Shown here one piece after another: positions 1 through 9,019 of a DNA stretch of 34,998 nucleotides. The notes beneath the pieces were generated by a model. The model was not told where the DNA came from. It did not search any database and saw only the letters and a program-made list of their open reading frames with translations. Source of the DNA: an uncultured Verrucomicrobiae bacterium (GTDB taxonomy: Bacteria; Verrucomicrobiota; Verrucomicrobiia; Verrucomicrobiales; Akkermansiaceae); assembly GCA_937957985.1 (NCBI GenBank), contig CALGOH010000088.1:1-34998 (forward strand). The letters are read 5' to 3'. The position numbers and the translations under genes are program-made. How positions within the stretch are numbered: position 1 is the first letter of the stretch; each line of letters opens with the position of its first letter.

Positions 1-57
1 GACCGGCACCCCGGACTCCGCGGAGATCCCCGCTCCCGTCAGCACGACTCCCTTCAT
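1..57 (-). CDS. cobB: NAD-dependent protein deacylase (sirtuin), N-terminal fragment
   Basis: Only the first 19 codons lie in the window; the gene runs off the left edge. They read MKGVVLTGAGISAESGVPV. The GAGISAESGVP stretch is the NAD-binding signature at the start of the sirtuin (Sir2/CobB) Rossmann fold. Family knowledge: these enzymes remove acetyl or succinyl groups from lysines in an NAD-dependent reaction. The start ATG (57-55) overlaps the TGA stop of the upstream mnmE gene (56-54) as ATGA, so the two are probably translationally coupled in one transcript. The motif is strong although the fragment is short; the exact subclass cannot be told. Confidence 0.82.
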   Translation of the reverse strand, partial: MKGVVLTGAGISAESGVPV

Positions 58-1394
58 TTCCCGATGCAGAAGCGGCTGAAGATGGACCCGAGGATCTCCT
101 CGGTATCGACCCGCCCGGCCACCTCGCCGAGAAAGTCCAGCGCCTCCCGCAGCGACAACGCGGTGATCTCCGCGTCCTCCCCGCCGGCCAGCGACTGTTC
201 GGCGGCGGCGAGCGCCTCGCGGGCGCGGCCCAGGCATTCACGGTGGCGGGCGTTGATCGCCACCGATTGCTCGCCCCAGTCGGCCTCGCCGAACTCGGCC
301 AGCTCGCGGATGCGCTGGCGAAGTTCGTCGATCCCGCGGCCGTCCAGCGAGGAAACCCGCAACGCGTCGGGCAGATCCCAGCCCGGTGCTTCGTCCAGAT
401 CCGCCTTGTTGAGCACGTTGATCCGTCTCGGCGCCTCGGGCACCTCCCCCGGCAGGGCCTCGTCGGGCGGCAGGGTCGCATCCGCCACGACCAGCAGCAG
501 GTCGGCGCGGCCCGCCTCGCGCAGGGTCCGCCGGATCCCCTCTTCCTCGATCGCGTCGCCCGCATGGTGAAGCCCCGCGGTGTCGACCACCCGCAGCGGC
601 ACCCCTTCGACCACCAGCAGTTCCTCGATGGTGTCGCGGGTCGTGCCGGCGGTCTCGCTCACGATCGCCCGGTCGAGCCCGAGCAGGGCGTTGAGCAGGC
701 TCGACTTGCCGGCGTTCGGCCGACCGCAGATCACCGTCCGCAATCCCTCGCGCAGGATGCGGCCCTGGTCGGCGGTGGCCAGCAGCGCTTCGATCGATTC
801 CCTCACCGCCTTCATCCGGGCGGCCAGCGCTTCGCCGGTTTCCGGATCGATGTCCTCTTCGGGGAAATCGATCCACGCCTCGAGCTGGGCGACCGTTTCG
901 ATGAGGTCCTGACGCAGCCCTTCGGTACGGCGGCCGATCCCGCCCTCGAGCTGTTCGTGCGCGGCCCGCAGGGCGAGGTCGCTCTGGGCGGAGATCAGGT
1001 CCATCACCGCCTCGGCCTGGGTCAGGTCGAGCTTGCCGTTGAGAAAGGCCCTTTCGGTGAACTCGCCCGGTCCGGCCGCCCGGGCTCCGCATTCCATCAG
1101 GCGCTCGAGGACCCTCCGCACAATCAGGCGTCCGCCGTGCGTCGAGACCTCGACGACCTCCTCGCCGGTGTAGCTGCGCGGCGCGACAAAGCGGGTGACC
1201 AGCACGTGATCGATCACCGAACCATCGGTCGCCCGGAGCGTCGCCAGGGTCGCCCGCCGATCCTCGAAGGGAGCATCCCGCCCGCAGGCCCGGCCGATCA
1301 CCCCGGCCGCCTCGGGCCCCGAGACCCGCAGCAGCGCGACCGCCCCGGTGCCGCCCGGTGTCGCCACCGCCACGATGGTTTCGCCCGCCGCCAT
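54..1394 (-). CDS. mnmE: tRNA uridine-5-carboxymethylaminomethyl modification GTPase MnmE
   Basis: MnmE works with MnmG to modify U34 in the anticodon wobble position of certain tRNAs. The 446-residue product has the usual length. The N-terminal formyl-folate-binding domain begins ETIVAVATPGGTGAVALLRVSGP. The central G domain has G1 GRPNAGKSS (about 224-232), G2 GTTRD (250-254), G3 DTAG (271-274) and G4 NKAD (329-332). The protein ends in FCIGK, the family's C-terminal CxGK signature. I chose the ATG at 1394 over an upstream in-frame start at 1421 because family members begin near this Met and because the upstream gene stops at 1396, one base away. It overlaps the sirtuin start by 4 nt. Confidence 0.96.
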   Translation of the reverse strand: MAAGETIVAVATPGGTGAVALLRVSGPEAAGVIGRACGRDAPFEDRRATLATLRATDGSVIDHVLVTRFVAPRSYTGEEVVEVSTHGGRLIVRRVLERLMECGARAAGPGEFTERAFLNGKLDLTQAEAVMDLISAQSDLALRAAHEQLEGGIGRRTEGLRQDLIETVAQLEAWIDFPEEDIDPETGEALAARMKAVRESIEALLATADQGRILREGLRTVICGRPNAGKSSLLNALLGLDRAIVSETAGTTRDTIEELLVVEGVPLRVVDTAGLHHAGDAIEEEGIRRTLREAGRADLLLVVADATLPPDEALPGEVPEAPRRINVLNKADLDEAPGWDLPDALRVSSLDGRGIDELRQRIRELAEFGEADWGEQSVAINARHRECLGRAREALAAAEQSLAGGEDAEITALSLREALDFLGEVAGRVDTEEILGSIFSRFCIGK

Positions 1395-1395
1395 C

Positions 1396-3387
1396 TCACT
1401 CCGAGCGGTCCACCGCCTCACCGCCGACGCCGAGGAATTCCCAGCACAGGAAGCGGCTGACCTCGAGTCTCGGGATTTCCTCGCGGGTCCAGCGCAGTTC
1501 GAGGGTGGCCGTCTTCGAAACCGCCCGACCCTCGCGGGTGCCGCGCCAGTTGAGGATGGACAGGGCGCGACCCACCTCGGAATCGACCGGCACGTTCACC
1601 CGCACCGAATCCTCCCGGCGATGCGCGGGGTCGCTGATCAGATAGGTCCGGTGTCCGGCCGGAACATTGCGCTTCTCCGGGACCGTCTCGCTGATGACCA
1701 CCCGGAAGACCTCGGAACGACCGGCGACCGGCAGCTCGAGGAAATCCCGCAGGGTCCGGTACTTGGTCTGGACGAAGGTTTCCCAATCCAGCCGCAATCC
1801 GTCGGGCATGCGCTTGAAGATCGCGTGCACCTTGAGCGGCTCCGCGGAGAAATTCGACGAGCGCGCGACGGTGGCCAGCAGCATGTCCGGCTGGCGCAGC
1901 TTGTACTGGACGTCGAGCGGGGCCAGCGGCGCGAAGAACTCGTCGATCTCGAACACCGGCGGCTGGTCATAGGTGAGCATGAAGATCCCACGCTCGCGGT
2001 CCTTCATCGACAGCGGGAAGACCGAGAAGGCCTCGGCCGGGGTGTCCGAGTCGTCGATCGGGGCACCCTCGTAGAATCCCTCCATCCGGGCGAGCAGCGC
2101 GCTGCCGTTGATCGAATAGGCGGCCTTGCCGGCCGGACGGCGGGCGGCGAGGAAACGCGAAAGCGTCTCGTAGGCATCGGCCTCCCAGCCCTTCTCCAAG
2201 TACTGCTTTTCCCGTAGCACGGCATCGGCCCCCTGGCCGGCCACGGGCGGCGGAGCGGGCGCGTCTCCCTGCATGCGATTGACCACCAGATAGCCGCCGC
2301 CGGCAAGCGCCAGCAGCACCACCAGGACCAGCACGGCGGCCATCGGCGAACGGCCCTTGCGGCGGTTGGCGTGGGCCTTGTCGGTTCCCTTGGCGATGGA
2401 CGGACGCTTTTCATCGACCTCTTCTGCCGTGGTCTCGGACGGCTCCGATGACGGTCCGGACGACGGCGGCGGGGAAACCTCGTCCTTCCGCTGCCGTTCT
2501 TGAGCCTCCCGCTTTTCCGCGAGTTCGCGGGCACGGCGGTCCTCCTCGGCCTGTCGCCGCTCCGCCTCGACCTTGAGCGCCTCCGCCTCGGCGGCGGCCT
2601 GGTCGGCCTTCTCCCGGGAAACTCTCTCGGCTTCGCGACGCTCGGCTTCCTCCCGTGCCTCGCGCTCCGCTGCCTCGGCCGCACGGCGTCCTTCTTCCGC
2701 AACGGCCGCTCGTTCCTCCTCTTCCCTAGCAGCACGCTCCAACGCTTCAGCAGCCTTTCGCTCCGCCTCCTCGGCAGCACGACGCTCCTGCTCCTCGCGC
2801 ATCGTCCGCTCGGCCTCTTCCTTCGCGGCAAGTTCCGCCGTCTGACGCTCCTCCTCGGCCTGTCGTTCCGCCTCTTGGGCGGCTCGCTGTTCTTCCTCGT
2901 CCCGGCTCTTCTTTTCGGCCTCCTCCTTCGCGCGTCGCTTCTCTTCCGCCTGCCGTTCGGCCTCCTCGGCGGCGCGGCGGGCCTCTTCCTCCCTGGCCTT
3001 CCGCTCCGCAGCCTCCACTTCCGCACGCTCCGCTTCCGCACGCTCCGCCTCGGCAGCTGCTTTCCGTTCCGCTTCCTCGACGGCCTTCCGTTCGGCCTCC
3101 TCCGCCGCATGGCGGGCCTTCTCCATGGACTCGCGCTCCGCCTGCGCGTCCTCGGAATCAGCCCCGGGCGGCAACGGCGGCGGACCGCCGACCGTCCCAT
3201 CGTCGATGGGCTTGCCGAAGATGGGATCAAACCCGGGGTCCGGCGCGGGACCAGGCGAGGTGATCTCTTTCCCGCAATGCGGGCACGGACCGGTCGTCGG
3301 AGGAAGATCCCGGGGGACGAGGATCTTGCCGTGGCAGTGGATGCAGCGGAACTCCCGCTGGTCGTCGTTGGCTGGCTCGGGCGGCAT
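1396..3387 (-). CDS. Zinc-ribbon, TolA-like coiled-coil, single-pass membrane protein
   Basis: No named function is recognised. The 663-residue protein starts with a zinc ribbon of two CxxC pairs (Cys15/18 and Cys35/38, in CIHCHG and CPHCGK). A proline-rich linker follows, then about 220 residues of Ala/Glu/Arg-rich heptad sequence (roughly 85-310) resembling the TolA stalk. After a basic Ser/Pro-rich stretch there is one transmembrane helix (about 347-369, AAVLVLVVLLALAGG). The C-terminal domain of about 290 residues is not recognised and probably lies outside the cytoplasm, since the zinc ribbon should be cytoplasmic. It sits 36 nt after hisC and one base before mnmE, so it is likely cotranscribed with both. 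The low-complexity stalk would attract false similarity hits to TolA and IF2. Confidence 0.85.
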   Translation of the reverse strand: MPPEPANDDQREFRCIHCHGKILVPRDLPPTTGPCPHCGKEITSPGPAPDPGFDPIFGKPIDDGTVGGPPPLPPGADSEDAQAERESMEKARHAAEEAERKAVEEAERKAAAEAERAEAERAEVEAAERKAREEEARRAAEEAERQAEEKRRAKEEAEKKSRDEEEQRAAQEAERQAEEERQTAELAAKEEAERTMREEQERRAAEEAERKAAEALERAAREEEERAAVAEEGRRAAEAAEREAREEAERREAERVSREKADQAAAEAEALKVEAERRQAEEDRRARELAEKREAQERQRKDEVSPPPSSGPSSEPSETTAEEVDEKRPSIAKGTDKAHANRRKGRSPMAAVLVLVVLLALAGGGYLVVNRMQGDAPAPPPVAGQGADAVLREKQYLEKGWEADAYETLSRFLAARRPAGKAAYSINGSALLARMEGFYEGAPIDDSDTPAEAFSVFPLSMKDRERGIFMLTYDQPPVFEIDEFFAPLAPLDVQYKLRQPDMLLATVARSSNFSAEPLKVHAIFKRMPDGLRLDWETFVQTKYRTLRDFLELPVAGRSEVFRVVISETVPEKRNVPAGHRTYLISDPAHRREDSVRVNVPVDSEVGRALSILNWRGTREGRAVSKTATLELRWTREEIPRLEVSRFLCWEFLGVGGEAVDRSE

Positions 3388-3423
3388 GATCTTCGCTCAA
3401 GGATAGGGAATCCGGCCTCGGAC

Positions 3424-4545
3424 TCAAGCGGGCATGCCGGAAGTCGTGGCGATCTCCGCAAGCACCTCGTCAAGCACCTGCAGCGCCCGGGCGCTCTGCG
3501 CGGCGGTGCCGGCGGTGATCCGGATCCAGCCGGGCAGCTTGTAGCTCCGCATCGCCCGCACGATCACGCCCCGCCTGAGCATGCCCGAGAAAACAGCGTC
3601 GCCATCGCCGACCTCGACGAGCACGAAGTTGGCGAAGCTCGGGACGAAGTTGAGACCCCGCTCCCGGAAGGCATCCTGAAAAAAGGTGATGCCCTCCTCG
3701 TTGAGTTGCCGCGTGCGGGCGACGTGCTCGGCATCGCCCAGCGCCGCCAGCGCTCCCGCCTGTCCGACGGCGTTCGTGTTGAAGGGCTGGCGCGCCTTCT
3801 GCAGAATCGCCGCCACGCCCGGCGCGGCGAGGCCGTAGCCGATCCGCAGCGCGGCGAGGCCGTGGATCTTCGAGCAAGTCCGCAGCACGCAGACGTTGCG
3901 GCCCCCGCGGACGAACTTGAGCGTGTCCGGCGGTTCCTTTCGAGATTCGTGGTAGGCCTCGTCAAAGCACACGACCACGTGCTCCGGCACCCTGTCCATG
4001 AGGCGATCGATCGCCTCCTGTCCAACCATCGTCCCGGTCGGATTGTTCGGATTGGCGATGAACACAAGTCGTGTGTCGGCGGTGATCGCACCGGCCATCG
4101 CCTCGAGGTCGTGGACAAAGCCCGGATCGGGTACCTCGACATAGCGGGCGCCGAAAAGCGTCGCCATCAGCTTGTAGACGACGAAGGCGTGCTCGGCGGC
4201 GATCAGTTCGGCCCGCGGATTGAGGAATGAGTGGCAGAGCAGTTCGATGATCTCGTTGCTCCCGTTGCCGAGGACCACGTTCTCCATGCCGAGATCGAAC
4301 CGGTCCGCGATCGCCTCCCGCAGCGCCAGCCCCCCGCCGTCGGGGTAGATGTGCGCCTTCTCAAGCGCCGCCCGCATCGCTTCCTTGGCGAGCGGCGAAG
4401 GACCGAGCGGGTTCTCGTTCGAGGCGAGCTTGATGATCGACCCGGGTTCGAGTCCCAGCTCGCGCGCGGTGTCCTCGATCGGCTTTCCGGGCTCGTAGGC
4501 GTGCAGGTCGCAAACGAACTGGTTGGCGAAGGAATCGATCCCCAT
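3424..4545 (-). CDS. hisC: Histidinol-phosphate aminotransferase
   Basis: This is a PLP-dependent class I/II aminotransferase for the histidinol-phosphate step of histidine synthesis. The 373-residue protein shows the N-terminal KLASNENPLGPSP motif typical of HisC, NPNNPTGT (165-172), the PLP-contacting Asp in CFDEAY (about 195), and the Schiff-base Lys226 in TCSKIHGLAALRIGYG. The C-terminal RITAGT segment is also as expected. The start ATG at 4545 gives the normal N-terminus. No other his genes are nearby, so the pathway is scattered here. Some HisC homologues act on aromatic amino acids; that cannot be excluded. Confidence 0.93.
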   Translation of the reverse strand: MGIDSFANQFVCDLHAYEPGKPIEDTARELGLEPGSIIKLASNENPLGPSPLAKEAMRAALEKAHIYPDGGGLALREAIADRFDLGMENVVLGNGSNEIIELLCHSFLNPRAELIAAEHAFVVYKLMATLFGARYVEVPDPGFVHDLEAMAGAITADTRLVFIANPNNPTGTMVGQEAIDRLMDRVPEHVVVCFDEAYHESRKEPPDTLKFVRGGRNVCVLRTCSKIHGLAALRIGYGLAAPGVAAILQKARQPFNTNAVGQAGALAALGDAEHVARTRQLNEEGITFFQDAFRERGLNFVPSFANFVLVEVGDGDAVFSGMLRRGVIVRAMRSYKLPGWIRITAGTAAQSARALQVLDEVLAEIATTSGMPA

Positions 4546-4596
4546 GCCGCGAAGCTAGCGGGCGAGGGCTGTGGCGCAAGGCTGTGCCTCGATGGT

Positions 4597-5715
4597 TCAG
4601 GCCGGTCGATCGTTGCCGTCCGCAATTCCACCACAACGGCTCCCTGCCAGCTCCAACCAACGTCCCACGAGTCTCTCCAGGTCCTTTGTGCAACGCCATC
4701 GGCGATCCGAAAGGGCCCGCCGGAAGCGCTTCAAATGAATTTCATAGGCATCGGCGATGCGTGTCCCCTGCCTGCGCCGGAGATTGCCGAGGTAGAACCC
4801 GGCAAGCCGACGATGGCGCGCGCAGAGAAAATCGCGGACGTAGCATAGACGGCCTGACAGACGGGCCTTGATTCCGAGGTCAAGCCGACGCGACGGCCTG
4901 ACAAAAATCCGGTGAAACTCGTACCACGCGCGATAGAGAGGCATCGGATACCCGTGGTTCCATGGCTTCTTGTTGGACACATAGTGGTAATTCTCCGGTT
5001 CGATCACGGCATCGACCCAACATGATCGGGACCAGTGCGATTCGAGACGCCCGATCTTCCCGCGCAACACGTAGTTGAGGATCGTCTGGTCCCATGCCCC
5101 GAGCTTCTCCTCGTATCCGGCCACCTGCCGGACGGTTTCCACGCCCAGGTTGTCCCGACGCCATGCCTCGAGATCGACGAAAAGAAAGCCGCAGTTGAAA
5201 TAGGTGAACCCGTCCGCGACATGCGCCGGCAGGAATGGGCAATCGCAGGAAAGCCGCCTTTCAGAGCCCTCGACGCCTGCAAGGTCCGGCGCCGCAAGCA
5301 TTACATGCGGCGATATCTCCCGCGACCACAACTCACCAAGGTCCCGGCACACGAGAAAATCCGCGTCCAGGTAGATCACCCGCTTCTCCGGGACGACCTC
5401 CCCCAGCATCAGACGCGCGTAGGTCGAATGACCTCCCCCGTAATCGGTCGAGAAGCCCTCGAATCGGGATCCATCGACGTCGTGGAAAACGACTTCCGCC
5501 GCCGGCCCGAGGCTTCCGACGAGCTGGCTGAGCGTTCCGCGGCTTTCTTCGGACAGCCCGGTGTCGAGCGCGTAGATTCGCAGTCGTTGATCAGACGAGG
5601 TCGAAATGATGGCGCTCAGCACGGTGACACACAGCCCGTGGAAATAAGCTTCGTTCGCAATGGTGGCGAGAACGATGGGCTCGCGGATTTCGGAATCGGC
5701 AACCTTGTCGGACAC
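4597..5715 (-). CDS. Glycosyltransferase family 8 protein
   Basis: This is a retaining GT-A glycosyltransferase of family 8, which includes the LPS galactosyl- and glucosyltransferases. The 372-residue protein opens with IVLATIANEAYFHGLCVTVLS, the usual nucleotide-binding first strand. The metal-binding DxD motif lies in VIYLDADFLVCRDL (Asp117-Ala-Asp119). It later has FNCGFLFVDLEAWR and NKKPWNHG, matching the family's FNSGVmlinl and KPW-type motifs. The C-terminal about 100 residues are rich in Arg and aromatics, which suggests peripheral membrane contact. The start is GTG at 5715. The donor and acceptor sugars cannot be inferred, and it is about 13 kb from the polysaccharide export genes. 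Confidence 0.87.
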   Translation of the reverse strand: MSDKVADSEIREPIVLATIANEAYFHGLCVTVLSAIISTSSDQRLRIYALDTGLSEESRGTLSQLVGSLGPAAEVVFHDVDGSRFEGFSTDYGGGHSTYARLMLGEVVPEKRVIYLDADFLVCRDLGELWSREISPHVMLAAPDLAGVEGSERRLSCDCPFLPAHVADGFTYFNCGFLFVDLEAWRRDNLGVETVRQVAGYEEKLGAWDQTILNYVLRGKIGRLESHWSRSCWVDAVIEPENYHYVSNKKPWNHGYPMPLYRAWYEFHRIFVRPSRRLDLGIKARLSGRLCYVRDFLCARHRRLAGFYLGNLRRRQGTRIADAYEIHLKRFRRALSDRRWRCTKDLERLVGRWLELAGSRCGGIADGNDRPA

Positions 5716-5860
5716 GTGGCGGGAAGCAACCAGCCGACGCGGTTCTCCGCGCCGGCATCATCCGGAGATTAGGGTCCGACAGCGGTGAAACAAGCGTCAA
5801 GAGCCCGCACCGTCACCACCGGGGCGGCGGCAAACCACCGAAAGCTGAGCATTGCGCCGC

Positions 5861-7435
5861 TCAAACCCGCTTGCCGTCCTCGATCCGGGAAATCCCGAGC
5901 GGGTTGTCATCGCGGAGCTCGGCGGGAAGCAGGTCCTGCGGGAAGCCCTGCCAGGAGACCGGGCGGCAGAAGCGCTCGATGGCCATGGTGCCGACCGAAG
6001 TACTACGGCCGTCGGAAGTCGAGGGGAAGGGGCCGCCGTGCACCATGCTGTGGCAGACCTCGACGCCGGTCGGGAAGCCGTTGATGATCAGGCGACCCGC
6101 GCGGCGCTCGAGGGCGGTGATGAGCGAGGCGTTGGCCGAAAGTTCGGCATCGGTGCCGTGGACGGTCGCGGTGAGCTGCCCTTCCAGTTCGGGAATGGTC
6201 GCCTCGATTTCCTCGAGCGAACCACGGACGATCAGGGTGCCGGGGCCGAACATCTCGCCGTGGAGGTCGCCGTCCTCGAGAAAGCGGCGGACATTGACGC
6301 TGAAGACCACCGGCACCGCGCGGTGCTCGACGTGCTTGGTGAAGCTGTGGGCGATGGTTTCCACGCCGGGCGTGTCGGCGAAGTCCTTCGTCGCCTCCTT
6401 GAACGCGCGGCAGATGCCCTCGTTGAGCATCACGGCCGAGGGCGCGGTCTCGATCAGCTCCTTGAGCTTGGCGAGGAACGCCTCGCCGTGGCCGTCGGGC
6501 AGGAAGACGAGGCCGGGATTGGTGCAGAACTGGCCGGCACCGAGGGTGAGCGAGCCGAAGAAGCCCTCGGCGATCTGCTCGCCGCGGCTGTCGACCGCTT
6601 CGGGCAGCAGCACCACCGGATTCACGCTGCTCATTTCGGCGTAGACCGGAATCGGCTGCTGACGGTTGGCTGCGGCCTCCATGAGCGCGAGTCCGCCGCT
6701 CCGGGAGCCGGTGAAACCGACCGCCTGAACGATCGGGTCCTTCACCAGCGCCATGCCGACCTCGCGGCCGCTGCCGAAGAGCAGCGAGAAGACGCCCTCG
6801 GGCATGCCGGTCGCCTCGGCGGCGCGGACAACGGCCTGACCGACGATCTCGGCGATGCCGGGATGCGACGAGTGGGCCTTGACGAGCACCGGACATCCGG
6901 CGGCCAGGGCCGCGGCGGTGTCGCCACCGGCGACCGAGAAGGCCATCGGGAAATTGCTCGCGCAGAAAACGGCGACCGGACCGAGCGGACGTCGCATCGA
7001 GCGGATGTCGGGCTTCGGCAGCGGCTGGCGGTCGGGTTGGGCGCGCTCGATGCGGGCATCGACCCACGAGCCCTCCTCGATCAGGTCGGCGAAGAGCCGG
7101 AGCTGACCGGTGGTGCGGGCGGTCTCTCCGCGCATCCGGGGCTCGGGCAGGCCGGTCTCAAGCGGCCCGCGCTCGGCGATGTCGTCCACCACCGCCTCGA
7201 TCTCCTCGGCGATCTTCCGCAGGAATCCGGCACGCTCCCTTCCGGACAGGGCCGAGTATTCGGGGAACGCCCCAGCCGCGAGTTCGATGGCGCGATCGAC
7301 CTCCTCCTGCGTCGCCGCGAAGTATCCCGGTGCGAGTTTTTCGCCGGAGGCCGGATTGACCGCCTGGCCGCAGGGTTCGGTGCCCTGGCTGCGTTCCGTG
7401 CCGATGATCGAGGTGCCTTGGAGTTCGGTCTTCAT
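5861..7435 (-). CDS. Aldehyde dehydrogenase, alpha-ketoglutaric semialdehyde dehydrogenase type
   Basis: The 524-residue protein belongs to the NAD(P)-dependent aldehyde dehydrogenase superfamily. It has Asn161 in ASNFPMAFSVAGGDTAAALAAG, the general-base Glu267 in VYAEMSSVNPV, and the nucleophile Cys304 in LGAGQFCTNPGLV. The GQFCTNPG form is characteristic of 2,5-dioxovalerate (alpha-ketoglutaric semialdehyde) dehydrogenases, which end oxidative sugar-acid or hydroxyproline breakdown; that assignment is family knowledge. I chose the ATG at 7435 (MKTELQGTSIIG) because the family begins there; an in-frame start at 7486 only adds a Pro-rich tail. It is divergent from the PAS-AraC gene, its probable regulator. 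No other pathway enzymes are in the window. Confidence 0.9.
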   Translation of the reverse strand: MKTELQGTSIIGTERSQGTEPCGQAVNPASGEKLAPGYFAATQEEVDRAIELAAGAFPEYSALSGRERAGFLRKIAEEIEAVVDDIAERGPLETGLPEPRMRGETARTTGQLRLFADLIEEGSWVDARIERAQPDRQPLPKPDIRSMRRPLGPVAVFCASNFPMAFSVAGGDTAAALAAGCPVLVKAHSSHPGIAEIVGQAVVRAAEATGMPEGVFSLLFGSGREVGMALVKDPIVQAVGFTGSRSGGLALMEAAANRQQPIPVYAEMSSVNPVVLLPEAVDSRGEQIAEGFFGSLTLGAGQFCTNPGLVFLPDGHGEAFLAKLKELIETAPSAVMLNEGICRAFKEATKDFADTPGVETIAHSFTKHVEHRAVPVVFSVNVRRFLEDGDLHGEMFGPGTLIVRGSLEEIEATIPELEGQLTATVHGTDAELSANASLITALERRAGRLIINGFPTGVEVCHSMVHGGPFPSTSDGRSTSVGTMAIERFCRPVSWQGFPQDLLPAELRDDNPLGISRIEDGKRV

Positions 7436-7626
7436 GCCGGGAGGATGGGGAGTTCTGATCCGAGGAAAAGGGAGAATTGAAGGCAAGCATCGCCGGACGG
7501 GGACGGCGTGCCGTCGCGCATCGGGCCATCGCGGGCGATCCGGTGTTTACGTCATAACAGCCCGGTATTGTGAAATGCGCTAGCGGGCTCCCCGGAATCT
7601 CCCTAGAACGGAGCCGACCACGAATC

Positions 7627-8385
7627 ATGCAACTTCAGAAAGCCGCCGCCATCTTTCGCAAGCGATTCGGAGAATCGATCGACGGCCTGCTTCCGATCGC
7701 CGACCTCTTCGACAGCATCACCGACATCCTCGTCTTCGTGAAGGACCGGGATTTCCGCTACGTCGCGGTCAACGAAACCTTCGCCTCGCGCTGCGGAATC
7801 CCGGACAAGTTCGCGGCGATCGGGCACACGCCCGACGAACTTTTCCCGGCGCCGCTGGCCGAGGCCTTCCTCGAACAGGACCGCGAGATCCTCCGCACCG
7901 GCGTCGGCTTCCACGACCGCCTGGAGCTTCACCTCTACCCGGGAGGACGCAGCGGCTGGTGCCTCACCTACAAGGAGCCGATCCGCGGGAAGGACGGCAG
8001 CGTGATCGGTATCTGCGGCTGCTCCCGCGACCTGAACGCGCCCGGCGACAAGGCCCGCAATTTCGACGCCCTCTCGAAGACGATCGACTTCATCCACCAC
8101 CACTACGACGAACCGCTGCGGCTGCCCCAGCTCGCGGAAATGGCGGGCCTCTCGGTCTACCAGTTCGACCAGCGAATCCGCTCGCTGTTCCACGTGACCG
8201 CCGGGCAGTACCTGGTAAAGGTCCGCATCGACGCCGCCTGCGAGCAGCTCACCCGGACCCGCGAGCCGGTCGCCCAGGTCGCGCTGGCCTGCGGCTACTC
8301 CGACCAGTCGGCCTTCTCGCGGCAGTTCAAGCAGGCGGTCGGCGTCAGCCCGTTGGCCTACCGGAAGCGCATGGACCTTTCCTGA
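7627..8385 (+). CDS. PAS-domain AraC-family transcriptional regulator
   Basis: The 252-residue protein combines an N-terminal PAS sensor (about 25-140; DSITDILVFVKDRDFRYVAVN is a typical PAS start) with a C-terminal AraC/XylS double helix-turn-helix (about 152-250). The second helix-turn-helix ends with the family signature ACGYSDQSAFSRQFKQAVGVSPLAYR. The PAS ligand is unknown; small molecules or cofactors are possible. I chose ATG 7627 rather than an upstream in-frame codon at 7570, because the upstream residues look non-coding and the PAS fold starts soon after 7627. It is transcribed away from the aldehyde dehydrogenase, with 191 nt between the starts, so it probably controls that gene and itself. 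Confidence 0.9.
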   Translation: MQLQKAAAIFRKRFGESIDGLLPIADLFDSITDILVFVKDRDFRYVAVNETFASRCGIPDKFAAIGHTPDELFPAPLAEAFLEQDREILRTGVGFHDRLELHLYPGGRSGWCLTYKEPIRGKDGSVIGICGCSRDLNAPGDKARNFDALSKTIDFIHHHYDEPLRLPQLAEMAGLSVYQFDQRIRSLFHVTAGQYLVKVRIDAACEQLTRTREPVAQVALACGYSDQSAFSRQFKQAVGVSPLAYRKRMDLS

Positions 8386-8426
8386 CCCGCGCTCGACAGG
8401 TCCGGAACCGGGCGTAAACTGAGGCC

Positions 8427-9011
8427 GTGCGCCATCGTCATTTCATCGCCCTGCTCTGGCTGGTCACCGCCGGCGTCGCATGCGCCTCGCCGAAGGTCGC
8501 GCTGGTCCGGATCGGCGATATCTATCGCGCCCTGCCGGCCACCAGGACGCTCGAGGCCGGCGTCGAGGCGGATCGGGCCGAGATCCTCACCAACGCCCGG
8601 GCCGAGGCCTACCGCTCGGTCCTCAAGGAACTCGACACGCTGCGGCAGGGCATCGCGAAGATCCCCAAGGACGACCGCGCGACGCTCGAACGCGCCCAGC
8701 AGAACTACGCGATGAAGCGTCAGGAAGCGCTCACCCTGCACCGCGAGTTCCAGAACTACCGCGAGCGCAAGACCGACGAAATCAACGCCCGCATGGTGGC
8801 GGAGATGGAGAAGATCCTCGCGGAAATCCGCGCCAAGGCCACGTCGGTCGGCGAGGCCCAGGGATACGATTGGGTGCTCGACGGCGACGGCCGCACCAAT
8901 ACCGGCCTGCCCTTCGTGCTTTACTCCAAGCAACCGAACGACATCACTGACGCCGTTCTCGACGCCCTCGGTGGCCCGGTCGCCACCATCGACGACTCCG
9001 ATCCGAATTGA
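8427..9011 (+). CDS. Skp/OmpH-like periplasmic chaperone
   Basis: The 194-residue protein has an N-terminal signal peptide (MRHRHFIALLWLVTAGVACA, cleavage probably after ACA-S). The start of the mature chain, KVALVRIGDIYRALPATRTLE, matches the Skp/OmpH pattern of a short strand followed by long helices. Residues about 45-140 are charged and strongly helical, as in the arms of Skp. The ending, GYDWVLDGDGRTNTGLPFVLYSK, resembles the Skp C-terminal strand (vlDaNavaY). Family role: it holds unfolded outer-membrane proteins in the periplasm. The start is GTG at 8427. It ends within 9 nt of the next gene, so the two are probably cotranscribed. Confidence 0.78.
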   Translation: MRHRHFIALLWLVTAGVACASPKVALVRIGDIYRALPATRTLEAGVEADRAEILTNARAEAYRSVLKELDTLRQGIAKIPKDDRATLERAQQNYAMKRQEALTLHREFQNYRERKTDEINARMVAEMEKILAEIRAKATSVGEAQGYDWVLDGDGRTNTGLPFVLYSKQPNDITDAVLDALGGPVATIDDSDPN

Positions 9012-9019
9012 CTGCCTCC

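Noticed and set aside
2500..4230. 576-codon plus-strand ORF opposite the zinc-ribbon protein and hisC
   Set aside because: It is antisense to two genes with clear motifs, its Leu/Arg/Phe-rich first part mirrors the Glu/Ala/Arg stalk, and it has no domain. High GC removes stop codons from antisense frames.
5852..7480. 542-codon plus-strand ORF opposite the aldehyde dehydrogenase
   Set aside because: Gly/Ala/Arg/Asp-rich shadow of a gene with intact catalytic motifs.
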